Part shown: positions 25,981-33,540 of the stretch, in pieces
How the letters are laid out: each line of letters begins with the position of its first letter
Numbering within the stretch: position 1 is the first letter of the stretch
Assembly: GCA_964293305.1 (NCBI GenBank)
Contig: CAXYYO010000030.1
Location: 1-38,882, forward strand
Length of the DNA: 38,882 nucleotides
Direction of reading: 5' to 3'
Source: CALAGJ01 sp964293305
Lineage (GTDB): Bacteria > Bacteroidota > Bacteroidia > Chitinophagales > Chitinophagaceae
Program-made: the position numbers and the translations under genes
The notes under the pieces: generated by a model
What the model was told of the DNA's origin: nothing
Databases searched by the model: none
The model's input: only the letters and a program-made list of their open reading frames with translations

Positions 25981-28900
25981 TTATAAGGTTCTCTTTACTT
26001 CTTCCTGTTCATAAGCTACAAGGGTATCACCTACTTGTATATCGGTAAAATTCTTCATAGTAAGTCCACACTCATATCCTGTGGCTACTTCTTTTGCATC
26101 ATCTTTAAAACGCTTTAAACTACCCAGCTCTGCATAAGCACCTTCTGTACGTGGATAAATAAGAATACCATCACGGAATAAACGCATTTTACTATCCCGT
26201 CTTACTTTACCATCTGTTACATAACATCCTGCTACAGTTGCTTTATCAAATTTGAATACCTCTCTTATTTCTACAGTAGCTACTTCTTTCTCTTCTACTT
26301 TTGGCTCGAGCAATCCTTCCATTGCACTCTTTATTTCTTCGATTGCATTGTAGATGATGGAGTATGATTTTATTTGAACTCCCTCATTCATAGCAAGTTT
26401 ATTTGCCTGACTGGAAGGTCTTACATTAAATCCTACAATTATCGCATCAGATGCTGTTGCGAGCAATACATCACTTTCAGAAATCTGACCCACTGCTTTA
26501 TGAACAATAGCAATTGCAATTTCTTCAGTAGAAAGTTTTTGTAAAGAATCACTAAGTGCTTCGACTGAACCATCTACATCACCTTTAATAATGAGTTTAA
26601 GTTCTTTAAAATTACCTAATGCAAGTCTTCTACCTATTTCATCTAAAGTAATATGTTTTCTTGCTCTTAAACCTTGCTCACGCAGTAACTGTGCTCTTCG
26701 ATTTGCTACTTCTTTTGCTTCACTTTCTTCATCATACACTTTGAATTTTTCTCCTGCCTGAGGTGCACCATTTAGTCCTAAAATCTGAACAGCTGTACTT
26801 GGCGGGGCATCTTCAATTCGTTGATTCCGCTCATCTACCATTGCTTTAATACGACCAAAATGTTGTCCGGAAACCATGATGTCTCCCTGAGAAAGCGTGC
26901 CACTTTGTACTAGTACCGTAGCCACATATCCTCGCCCTTTATCCAAAGAAGCTTCAATAACTGTACCTACTGCATTCTTATTAGGATTTGCTTTTAGATC
27001 TAATAAATCTGCTTCTAATAATATTTTCTCCATAAGCAGATCTACATTAAGACCTGACTTTGCTGCTATTTCCTGGTTTTGAAACTTACCGCCCCATGCC
27101 TCTACGAGAATATTCATTTGAGACAATTGTTCGTAAATCTTAGTGGGGTTGGCTCCATCTTTATCAATCTTATTCACAGCAAAAACCATGGGTACACCTG
27201 CTGCCTGTGCGTGGCTGATAGCCTCTCTAGTTTGTGGCATTACCGCATCATCAGCAGCTACAACAATTACTGCAATATCTGTAACCTTAGCACCTCTGGC
27301 ACGCATGGCAGTAAATGCTTCGTGGCCCGGTGTATCTAAGAATGTAATATTTCTTCCATCCTTAGTGGTTACTTCATAAGCACCAATATGCTGGGTTATA
27401 CCTCCGGCCTCCCCAGATACTACATTGGCATTTCTAATATAGTCTAACAAAGATGTTTTACCATGATCCACATGACCCATAATGGTAACGATTGGCGGGC
27501 GGGATTCTAAGTCTACGGCGCTATCAATATCTTCATCATCTCCCTCTTCATTAGAATCTTCCACACCAATAAATTCTACTTCATATCCAAACTCACCACA
27601 TACAAGCTCTATCACCTCTGCATCTAATCTTTGGTTGATAGAAGCCATAATGCCTAAGCTCATACATTTACCAATAATTTCAGCAAAACTTACATCCATA
27701 AGACCGGCCAATTCGCTTACTGTTACAAATTCTGTAACCTGTAGCTTACTGTTTTCTCCAGACTGATCAGAATCTGCAATTTCCTGTCTTTTATCTCTCC
27801 TATATTTTGCTTTGAGGCCTTTACCTCTTCCGGTAGCACCGGCCAATTTTGCCTGTGTTTCCCGGATTTTATCCTGTATTTGCTTTTGATTAATTTCCCT
27901 ATCTGCCGGTTGTTGTGGCTGATTGCGGTTGTTTCTATTGTCAAATCTATTATTGGTACGACCTCTGTTTCCACCCTGTTGTGGTCCGCCGCCAGGCCTA
28001 TTGCCTTGATTTTGGTATCCACCACCCGGTCTGCCGCCTTGATTTTGATATCCACCACCCGGTCTGCCGCCTCCTTGCTGATTATTTCCATGAAAACGTT
28101 GTACATTTCCAGTAGGACCTCCACCTTGTGCTGGTGGCGGTGTATCAGTGCCTTTTTTGTCAACAGGAATGCGTTTGCGTTTCCGCCTTTCATCCTGACT
28201 GTTGTTTTTTGGTCTGGTATCATTATCTACAGGTAGTTCTATCTTGCCCAATATTCTGGGGCCTTCCAGCCTTTCTGCTTTTATGTTTTCAATGATGGGC
28301 GGTGCATCTATTGGTGTTTGTGGTGGTGGTGCCACTTTTACTTCAATTTCCTGCACTGGCACTTTAACTTCTTCTACCGGTTGCTTTGTTTCTACGGGCT
28401 TTTCTTCTTTCTTTTTAGCAACTTTCTTCGGTCTTGTGGATGGATCTATTTCGCTTAAATCTATTTTCTTTATAACTCTTGGTGCTTCAAGTTCCGGTGC
28501 ACTTATTTTTATAGTTTCCGGCTCCGAAACAGGCTGTATTGCTTCAACTATTTCAACAGGTTTTTCTTCAACTACAGGCTCAGGTACTGCAGGTGCAGAC
28601 ACTTCAACTACTGGTGCAGGTATATCCACCACAGGTGTAGGCACTTCAACTATAGGCGCAGGCACTACAACTATGGGCACAGTAGCTTGCACCACAACCG
28701 GTTCTTCAACTGCAACAATGGGTTCTTCTTTAACAACAGGTTTGGGTTCTTCTTTTGGTTTGTGGACTTGAGCTTCCTCTTCTTGCCTTTGCTTTTTCTC
28801 AGCATGCGTTTTAGGCATTTCCAATTGATCGGCCTTGCTTTTATTTGCCTTATCGCTTTGAAATTCATTCTGAAGCGAATAATACATGGCTTCCGTCAGC

Positions 28901-29025
28901 TTTGCTGTTGGCTTAAGCTCATCTTTACTAAATCCTTTACCCACTAAAAAGTCCATGAGCGTATCCTGCCCAATGTTAAACTCTTTAGCGGCTGCTAATA
29001 GCCGTGGTAATTTTATTTCTGACAT
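25981..29025 (-). CDS. infB: Translation initiation factor IF-2
   Basis: A 1014-residue GTPase that places fMet-tRNA on the small ribosomal subunit. The start MSEIKLPRLLAAAKEFNIG is the usual N-terminal domain. A long Pro/Val/Glu-rich and then Gly/Asn/Gln-rich linker fills about 90-390, with a 33-bp tandem duplication. The GTPase domain begins near residue 515: MGHVDHGKTSLLDYIR, DTPGHEAF and NKIDK. The C-terminal domains end in GDTLVAYEQEEVKRTL. It is the last gene of the rimP-nusA-infB block, with its own -7 box in the 167-base gap to nusA and a terminator just after. Confidence 0.97.
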   Translation of the reverse strand: MSEIKLPRLLAAAKEFNIGQDTLMDFLVGKGFSKDELKPTAKLTEAMYYSLQNEFQSDKANKSKADQLEMPKTHAEKKQRQEEEAQVHKPKEEPKPVVKEEPIVAVEEPVVVQATVPIVVVPAPIVEVPTPVVDIPAPVVEVSAPAVPEPVVEEKPVEIVEAIQPVSEPETIKISAPELEAPRVIKKIDLSEIDPSTRPKKVAKKKEEKPVETKQPVEEVKVPVQEIEVKVAPPPQTPIDAPPIIENIKAERLEGPRILGKIELPVDNDTRPKNNSQDERRKRKRIPVDKKGTDTPPPAQGGGPTGNVQRFHGNNQQGGGRPGGGYQNQGGRPGGGYQNQGNRPGGGPQQGGNRGRTNNRFDNRNNRNQPQQPADREINQKQIQDKIRETQAKLAGATGRGKGLKAKYRRDKRQEIADSDQSGENSKLQVTEFVTVSELAGLMDVSFAEIIGKCMSLGIMASINQRLDAEVIELVCGEFGYEVEFIGVEDSNEEGDDEDIDSAVDLESRPPIVTIMGHVDHGKTSLLDYIRNANVVSGEAGGITQHIGAYEVTTKDGRNITFLDTPGHEAFTAMRARGAKVTDIAVIVVAADDAVMPQTREAISHAQAAGVPMVFAVNKIDKDGANPTKIYEQLSQMNILVEAWGGKFQNQEIAAKSGLNVDLLMEKILLEADLLDLKANPNKNAVGTVIEASLDKGRGYVATVLVQSGTLSQGDIMVSGQHFGRIKAMVDERNQRIEDAPPSTAVQILGLNGAPQAGEKFKVYDEESEAKEVANRRAQLLREQGLRARKHITLDEIGRRLALGNFKELKLIIKGDVDGSVEALSDSLQKLSTEEIAIAIVHKAVGQISESDVLLATASDAIIVGFNVRPSSQANKLAMNEGVQIKSYSIIYNAIEEIKSAMEGLLEPKVEEKEVATVEIREVFKFDKATVAGCYVTDGKVRRDSKMRLFRDGILIYPRTEGAYAELGSLKRFKDDAKEVATGYECGLTMKNFTDIQVGDTLVAYEQEEVKRTL
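28006..28071 (-). repeat. In-frame 33-bp tandem duplication in the infB linker
   Basis: Units 28006-28038 and 28039-28071 differ at one base. Each codes for the 11 residues GGRPGGGYQNQ (circularly). A looser third copy lies next to them (GNRPGGG). It sits in a disordered linker, where copy number could vary without harm. Confidence 0.85.
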
Positions 29026-29061
29026 ATTGTAAATCTGCTTTCAAACCGATTTGAAAACGGT

Positions 29062-29069
29062 CAAAAGTA
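29062..29069 (-). promoter_or_regulatory. Candidate internal -7 box (TActTTTG) before infB
   Basis: TACTTTTG on the - strand, 37 bases before the infB ATG, matches TAnnTTTG. The gap to nusA (167 bases) is large for a cotranscribed pair, which supports an extra promoter. No -33 element was found at 17-21 bases. Confidence 0.38.
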
Positions 29070-29192
29070 AGTTATAAATATTTAGCGAAGCTTGATTTAC
29101 ATTGAATGTTTAACCTTACTCCACCATCACATATATTTCAGCTTGTTCAAAATGTAACCTGCTCATTGAGCGTAGCGTACAAAATTGATCAG

Positions 29193-30440
29193 CTATTCTT
29201 TTTCAAACTCGGCCTTTAGAATACGACGAACCTCATTTACAGTTTCTAGTTCTAAGTCTGCTCTACGACTTAGTTCTTCAGCAGGAGTATTCAACACACT
29301 GCGTGCAGTATCACATCCAATGCGTTTTAATTCATCAATTATCCATGCTTCTATTTCATCTGAAAATTCATCCAAGTCTATATCAAATTCTTCTTCCTGA
29401 TCTGCATCTTCTCTAAATACATCTATATCATATCCGGTGAGTGAACAAGCCAATTTTATGTTTACCCCTTTTCTGCCTATGGCCAATGAAACTTGGTCTG
29501 CACGCAGATATGCATCTACATGTTTTTGATCACTATCTATGTCCATATAACTGATGCGTGCCGGTGTAAGCGAACGCTGAATGAGTAATTGTATATTGGC
29601 TGTATAATTGATGATATCTATATTCTCATTTTTTAATTCTCTTACAATCCCATGAATTCTACTGCCCTTCATACCTACACATGCGCCTACAGGGTCTATC
29701 CTATCATCATAACTTTCTACAGCTACTTTCGCTCTTTCGCCAGGTTCTCTTACTATTTTTTTGATAGTAATGAGGCCATCAAAAATTTCCGGAACTTCTA
29801 TTTCTAAAAGTTTTGCTAGAAATTTCTGACTGGTGCGGCTGAGGATAATAACAGGCGAACCATTTTTTATATCAACACGCTCTACTACAGCACGTATATT
29901 CTCTCCTTTTTTGAAAAAATCTTGTGGTATCTGCTCCGTTTTCGGAAGTATAAGTTCATTGCCATCTTCATCAAGTAAAAGCACTTCTTTTTTCCAAACT
30001 TGATAAACCTCTGCGGAGATGATTTCTCCTATGCGGTCAGAATATTTTTTGAGGAGTACATTCTTTTTGAGGTCGCCAATTCTACTGGCTAATGTTTGCT
30101 TAGCAGCTAATATGGCTCTGCGTCCAAAGTCTAGCATATCAACTTCTTGATACACTTCTTCGTCTATCTCAAAGTCAGGTTCAATCTTTATAGCTTCTGT
30201 ATAGCTTATTTCTGAAAGTGGGTCCATTACTTCCCCATCTTCCACAATCACTCTTCTACGTATAATTTCAAGGTCACCTTTTTCGGCGTTTACAATAACG
30301 TCAAAATTATCATCAGTGCCATACTTTTTGCGCAGCAGGGTTTTGAATACATCCTCCACGACCTTCATCATAGTGGGGCGGTCAATGTTTTCAGCATCTT
30401 TGAAATCCTGAAACGCTTCAATCAAATTAATACTTGCCAT
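29193..30440 (-). CDS. nusA: Transcription termination/antitermination factor NusA
   Basis: A 415-residue protein. The N-terminal RNA-polymerase-binding domain (MASINLIEAFQDFKDAENID) is followed by S1 (about 130-200, NIRAVVERVDIKNGSPVIILSRT reads through its end) and KH domains with DPVGACVGMKGSRI and VSLAIGRKGVNIKLA. The C-terminus has a single helix-hairpin-helix-like segment rather than the two acidic repeats of Escherichia coli, as usual in Bacteroidota. It lies 32 bases behind rimP and is cotranscribed. Confidence 0.96.
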   Translation of the reverse strand: MASINLIEAFQDFKDAENIDRPTMMKVVEDVFKTLLRKKYGTDDNFDVIVNAEKGDLEIIRRRVIVEDGEVMDPLSEISYTEAIKIEPDFEIDEEVYQEVDMLDFGRRAILAAKQTLASRIGDLKKNVLLKKYSDRIGEIISAEVYQVWKKEVLLLDEDGNELILPKTEQIPQDFFKKGENIRAVVERVDIKNGSPVIILSRTSQKFLAKLLEIEVPEIFDGLITIKKIVREPGERAKVAVESYDDRIDPVGACVGMKGSRIHGIVRELKNENIDIINYTANIQLLIQRSLTPARISYMDIDSDQKHVDAYLRADQVSLAIGRKGVNIKLACSLTGYDIDVFREDADQEEEFDIDLDEFSDEIEAWIIDELKRIGCDTARSVLNTPAEELSRRADLELETVNEVRRILKAEFEKE

Positions 30441-30472
30441 AGCATAAATTTTAGCCGGATGCTATCCGGGTT

Positions 30473-30943
30473 TTAAAAAATAACCTGTACGGTTGTGCTT
30501 TTTATGTTCGAAAATGGAATTACAACTTTCTCTATTACTAATTTTTTGCCTTTACCTTGTTTTACCTCAACTTCAATAGCTGTTTCAAGCACGTTTGTAA
30601 GTATTCCTTCCAGTTTTGTATCCTCTGTGAGCAGTACTTCTACCTTCCTGCTTATATTTTTTAGATATTGTCGGAGTAAAATTAACGGCTCATCAATGCC
30701 CGGGGATGATACTTCTAGGGAATAATTTCCATCTGGGTAATAAGCATTTTCCTCAATAAGCTTATACATTGATTTGTTGATTTTGATACAGTCATCAATG
30801 CTTATACCATTGTCTCCATCAATATATACTCTAATGTTGTTGGTAGGTTTTATTCTCATACGCACAAGAAATAAATCTGGCCTGACTGTTAATACCTGGT
30901 TTGCCAGTTTTTCTAGTGTTTGTATAATTGTATCTGCTTGCAT
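30473..30943 (-). CDS. rimP: Ribosome maturation factor RimP
   Basis: A 156-residue factor for 30S subunit assembly. The start is the ATG at 30943 (MQADTIIQTLEKLANQVL), since the longer frame begins with a TTG at 31027 that is itself the -33 element of the promoter. The N-terminal domain has VYIDGDNGISIDDCIKINK and YSLEVSSPGIDEPL, the family hallmark; an SH3-like C-terminal domain with a Lys-rich loop (KQGKGKKLVIEKVVIPF) follows. First gene of the operon. Confidence 0.93.
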   Translation of the reverse strand: MQADTIIQTLEKLANQVLTVRPDLFLVRMRIKPTNNIRVYIDGDNGISIDDCIKINKSMYKLIEENAYYPDGNYSLEVSSPGIDEPLILLRQYLKNISRKVEVLLTEDTKLEGILTNVLETAIEVEVKQGKGKKLVIEKVVIPFSNIKSTTVQVIF

Positions 30944-30946
30944 ATA

Positions 30947-30980
30947 GGAAAAAGAGAAGGGAACGATTTCGTCCCCTTCT
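30947..30980 (-). promoter_or_regulatory. Terminator-like hairpin in the rimP leader
   Basis: In the - strand RNA, AGAAGGGGACGA (30980-30969) pairs with the segment from 30966 to 30955 (one G-U pair), and a CUUUUUCC tail follows. It lies between the predicted transcription start (about 30991) and the ATG at 30943. The shape is that of an intrinsic terminator, in a leader only about 48 bases long, so it may act as an attenuator or block ribosome entry. Confidence 0.6.
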
Positions 30981-30997
30981 TTAATTTTGTTCCGTTG

Positions 30998-31028
30998 CAA
31001 ATATATATCTTGTTTTGATTCTTCCAAA
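30998..31028 (-). promoter_or_regulatory. Promoter of the rimP-nusA-infB operon
   Basis: On the - strand, TTTG (31028-31025) and TATATTTG (31005-30998) are 19 bases apart. This is a full match to the Bacteroidota promoter TTTG-N19-TAnnTTTG and the best one in the window. Expected start about 30991. Confidence 0.75.
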
Positions 31029-31056
31029 TCTTATCTCAGGTTCAAGTTGCTTCATA

Positions 31057-31064
31057 TATTTTTG
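31057..31064 (+). promoter_or_regulatory. -7 box (TAttTTTG) directly before ccmB
   Basis: TATTTTTG matches the -7 consensus but ends only 4 bases before the ccmB ATG at 31069. Transcription would begin at or within the start codon, giving a leaderless message; otherwise the box is a chance match. No -33 element at the usual spacing. Confidence 0.35.
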
Positions 31065-31068
31065 CTTC

Positions 31069-31725
31069 ATGGCTTTAAAGTATATTGTAGCGTTGACAAA
31101 AAAAGATATCCTACTGGAAACAAGACAACAATATACTTTTTATGGTATCTTACTTTATGTTACAAGTACCACTTTTGTAATTTATCTGACAGCTGGAAAG
31201 CCGGAGGAACATACTTGGAATGCTTTATTCTGGATGGTACAACTTTTTGTATGTATAAATGCTGTGGCAAAGAGTTTTACGCAAGAAGGCCGTACTAGAA
31301 TGCTATACTATTATACCCTTGCAGGTCCACAGGATTATATCATTTCAAAGCTCCTATATAATGCATTGCTAATGGCTGTGATGGTGCTGCTTTCACTTGC
31401 TTTATTTTGTTTACTTTTGGGTAATCCGTTGTACAATATCATCAGTTTTATTTCTATTAGCCTTCTCGGCGGCATTGGTCTTTCATTAATATTCACTTTT
31501 CTTGCTGCTATAGCTTCCCAAACCAAACAGCAAGGTGCTCTTATGGCTATTATGGGTTTTCCTGTAGTAATACCTCAGTTGATAGTGTTGAGTAAATTGG
31601 CTACCGTTTCCTTTGCACCAGTTGTACAAGATGGATATTGGACAATGATTCTGTTATTAGTTTTCCTAGATGTATTGACAATTATTTTATCTTTAATTCT
31701 TTTCCCATTCTTATGGACAGACTAA
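31069..31725 (+). CDS. ccmB: Heme exporter subunit CcmB
   Basis: A 218-residue inner-membrane protein from the ATG at 31069 (MALKYIVALTKKDILLE). Six hydrophobic segments are visible. The N-terminal KKDILLETRQQYTFYGILLY stretch is the CcmB family start, followed by the NAVAKSFTQEGRTRMLYYYT loop. CcmB works with CcmA and CcmC in cytochrome c maturation; neither partner is in the window. It diverges from rimP, whose promoter overlaps its upstream region; the next gene is citrate synthase 220 bases on. Confidence 0.9.
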   Translation: MALKYIVALTKKDILLETRQQYTFYGILLYVTSTTFVIYLTAGKPEEHTWNALFWMVQLFVCINAVAKSFTQEGRTRMLYYYTLAGPQDYIISKLLYNALLMAVMVLLSLALFCLLLGNPLYNIISFISISLLGGIGLSLIFTFLAAIASQTKQQGALMAIMGFPVVIPQLIVLSKLATVSFAPVVQDGYWTMILLLVFLDVLTIILSLILFPFLWTD

Positions 31726-31887
31726 GTGTGGAAAATGTTACATATCTAAAAAATAGCTTTCATGCGTCTTACGTGCCTTTTTTATTCTACTTATCTATCA
31801 GTTGATCAGTATTAACACATATCAACCATTTGAAGCTGTAATTGAAAAACATAATGCAAAGTATTCGGTTATTATAGACTAATGGTA

Positions 31888-31895
31888 TATTTTTG
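31888..31895 (+). promoter_or_regulatory. -7 box (TAttTTTG) of the citrate synthase gene
   Basis: TATTTTTG matches the -7 consensus, 50 bases before the ATG at 31946; the start site would be about 31902. The -33 region is weak. Confidence 0.5.
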
Positions 31896-31945
31896 ACCAT
31901 TGAATAAGTAAATAAAAAGCATCAAATAAAAATCAATATAAAAAC

Positions 31946-33271
31946 ATGGGTATCCTAAAAGATAGATTCAAGGTTAAAGCAGAGCAAAGTAGTATTGAAA
32001 TTAAAGAATTATTAAAGGAACATGGCAATAAGAAAATTGGTGAGGTAAAATTGTCACAAATATATCAGGGAATGCGGGGCATTACTGGTTTGGTTACCGA
32101 AACCAGTTTGCTAGATCCACAAGAGGGTATAAGATTTAGGGGTTATAGCATTCCTGAATTGAAAGAAAAATTACCCACGAGTAACAATGGTACTGAACCA
32201 TTGCCCGAAGGGTTATTTTATTTAATGCTCTTAGGTGAAATGCCCAATAAGGAGGAAGTAGAGCATGTTACAAATGTGTTGCAACGCCGCAGCCATGTAC
32301 CCAACCATGTGTTTGATGCAATTGAAGCTTTGCCAATAACTGCACACCCCATGACAATGTTTGTTGTAGCAATCATGGCTTTGCAAACAGAAAGTTATTT
32401 TACAATAGCATATGCGGAAGGAATCAATAAAAAAGATTATTGGGAGCCTACTTTTGATGATGCTATCATTCTAATAAGTCGATTACCAAGAATTGCAGCA
32501 TATATCTATCGTAGAAAGTACAAAAATGGTGAACATATTCAACCCAATGGAATGCTTGATTGGGCGGGTAATTTGGCCCATATGATGGGTTATGATGATC
32601 ATGGAGTAAGGGAACTGATGCGATTGTATATGACTATACACGCCGATCATGAGGGTGGAAATGTATCTGCACATACTACTCATCTTGTAGGTAGTGCACT
32701 GAGTGATCCATATCTTGCTTATGCAGCAGGAATGAATGGACTTGCAGGCCCATTGCATGGCTTGGCAAATCAAGAAGTAATAAAATGGATCTACGAAATG
32801 CAGGCTGAAATTGGAACCGATGAGCCAAGTAGTGAGCAAATTGCAAACTATGTGCAGCAGACGCTCAGCAAAGGAAAAGTAGTACCGGGATATGGCCATG
32901 CAGTGCTTCGTAAAACGGACCCACGCTTTGAAGCGCAGATGGAGTTTGGAAAGAAGCATATGCCAGATGATAAATTAGTAAATACAGTTTGGAATATATA
33001 TGCTACAGTACCTCCTATACTACAGAGCTTAGGCAAAATAAAAAACCCCTGGCCAAATGTAGATGCGCATAGCGGATCGTTATTAGTTCATTATGGAATC
33101 GTAGAATATGAGTTTTATACTGTTCTTTTTGCAGTAAGTCGTGCACTTGGTGTAATGGCAAGTTTGATTTGGGACAGAGCATTGGCATTCCCATTGGAGC
33201 GGCCAAAAAGTGTAACCACAGAATCCGTAAAACTATGGCTAGAAGGTAAAGATGAGATTTGGGGTGAATAA
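31946..33271 (+). CDS. gltA: Citrate (Si)-synthase, mitochondrial type
   Basis: A 441-residue enzyme joining acetyl-CoA and oxaloacetate in the TCA cycle. The catalytic residues are His271 (GPLHGLANQE), His318 (GYGHAVLRKTDPR) and Asp373 (NVDAHSG), matching His274, His320 and Asp375 of the pig mitochondrial enzyme in order and nearly in number. Long blocks such as LVGSALSDPYLAYAAGMNG and the RALAFPLERPKS stretch follow the eukaryotic sequence closely, as does EGIRFRGYSIPE near the start. This differs from the NADH-regulated GltA of proteobacteria. Stands alone with its own -7 box. Confidence 0.95.
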   Translation: MGILKDRFKVKAEQSSIEIKELLKEHGNKKIGEVKLSQIYQGMRGITGLVTETSLLDPQEGIRFRGYSIPELKEKLPTSNNGTEPLPEGLFYLMLLGEMPNKEEVEHVTNVLQRRSHVPNHVFDAIEALPITAHPMTMFVVAIMALQTESYFTIAYAEGINKKDYWEPTFDDAIILISRLPRIAAYIYRRKYKNGEHIQPNGMLDWAGNLAHMMGYDDHGVRELMRLYMTIHADHEGGNVSAHTTHLVGSALSDPYLAYAAGMNGLAGPLHGLANQEVIKWIYEMQAEIGTDEPSSEQIANYVQQTLSKGKVVPGYGHAVLRKTDPRFEAQMEFGKKHMPDDKLVNTVWNIYATVPPILQSLGKIKNPWPNVDAHSGSLLVHYGIVEYEFYTVLFAVSRALGVMASLIWDRALAFPLERPKSVTTESVKLWLEGKDEIWGE

Positions 33272-33540
33272 GATATTTGGCTTTTTTGAATGAAATAAAA
33301 ATTCTGCTAATTTTTGATTACAACATATAATAAAAGATAACCAGACATTTACATATTTTGAGTTTTGTAAAAATCTTAATCTGTGAGTAGGAGTTTTATA
33401 TCTTAAAATTCAATTTAATGTTGAGCACAAAAAATGTTGTATAAAACATTTGGATTGAAATCTAATTTCATTCGTATAATATTTTTATTTATACTTTTTA
33501 TATGAGAAACTTTATCATATAATTCTTCAAGTTAATGCAG

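Noticed and set aside
27723..28223. 166-residue frame inside infB on the same strand
   Set aside because: A shifted reading of the low-complexity IF-2 linker.
28202..28771. 189-residue Ser/Thr/Gly-rich frame opposite infB
   Set aside because: Mirror of the Pro/Val/Glu-rich linker codons; no start region or family.
32483..32959. 158-residue frame opposite citrate synthase
   Set aside because: Antisense to a strongly conserved enzyme; no known domain.
33499..33521. Inverted repeat TATATGA/TCATATA after the caspase gene
   Set aside because: All-AT-type weak stem without a T run on the - strand side, so not convincing as a terminator.
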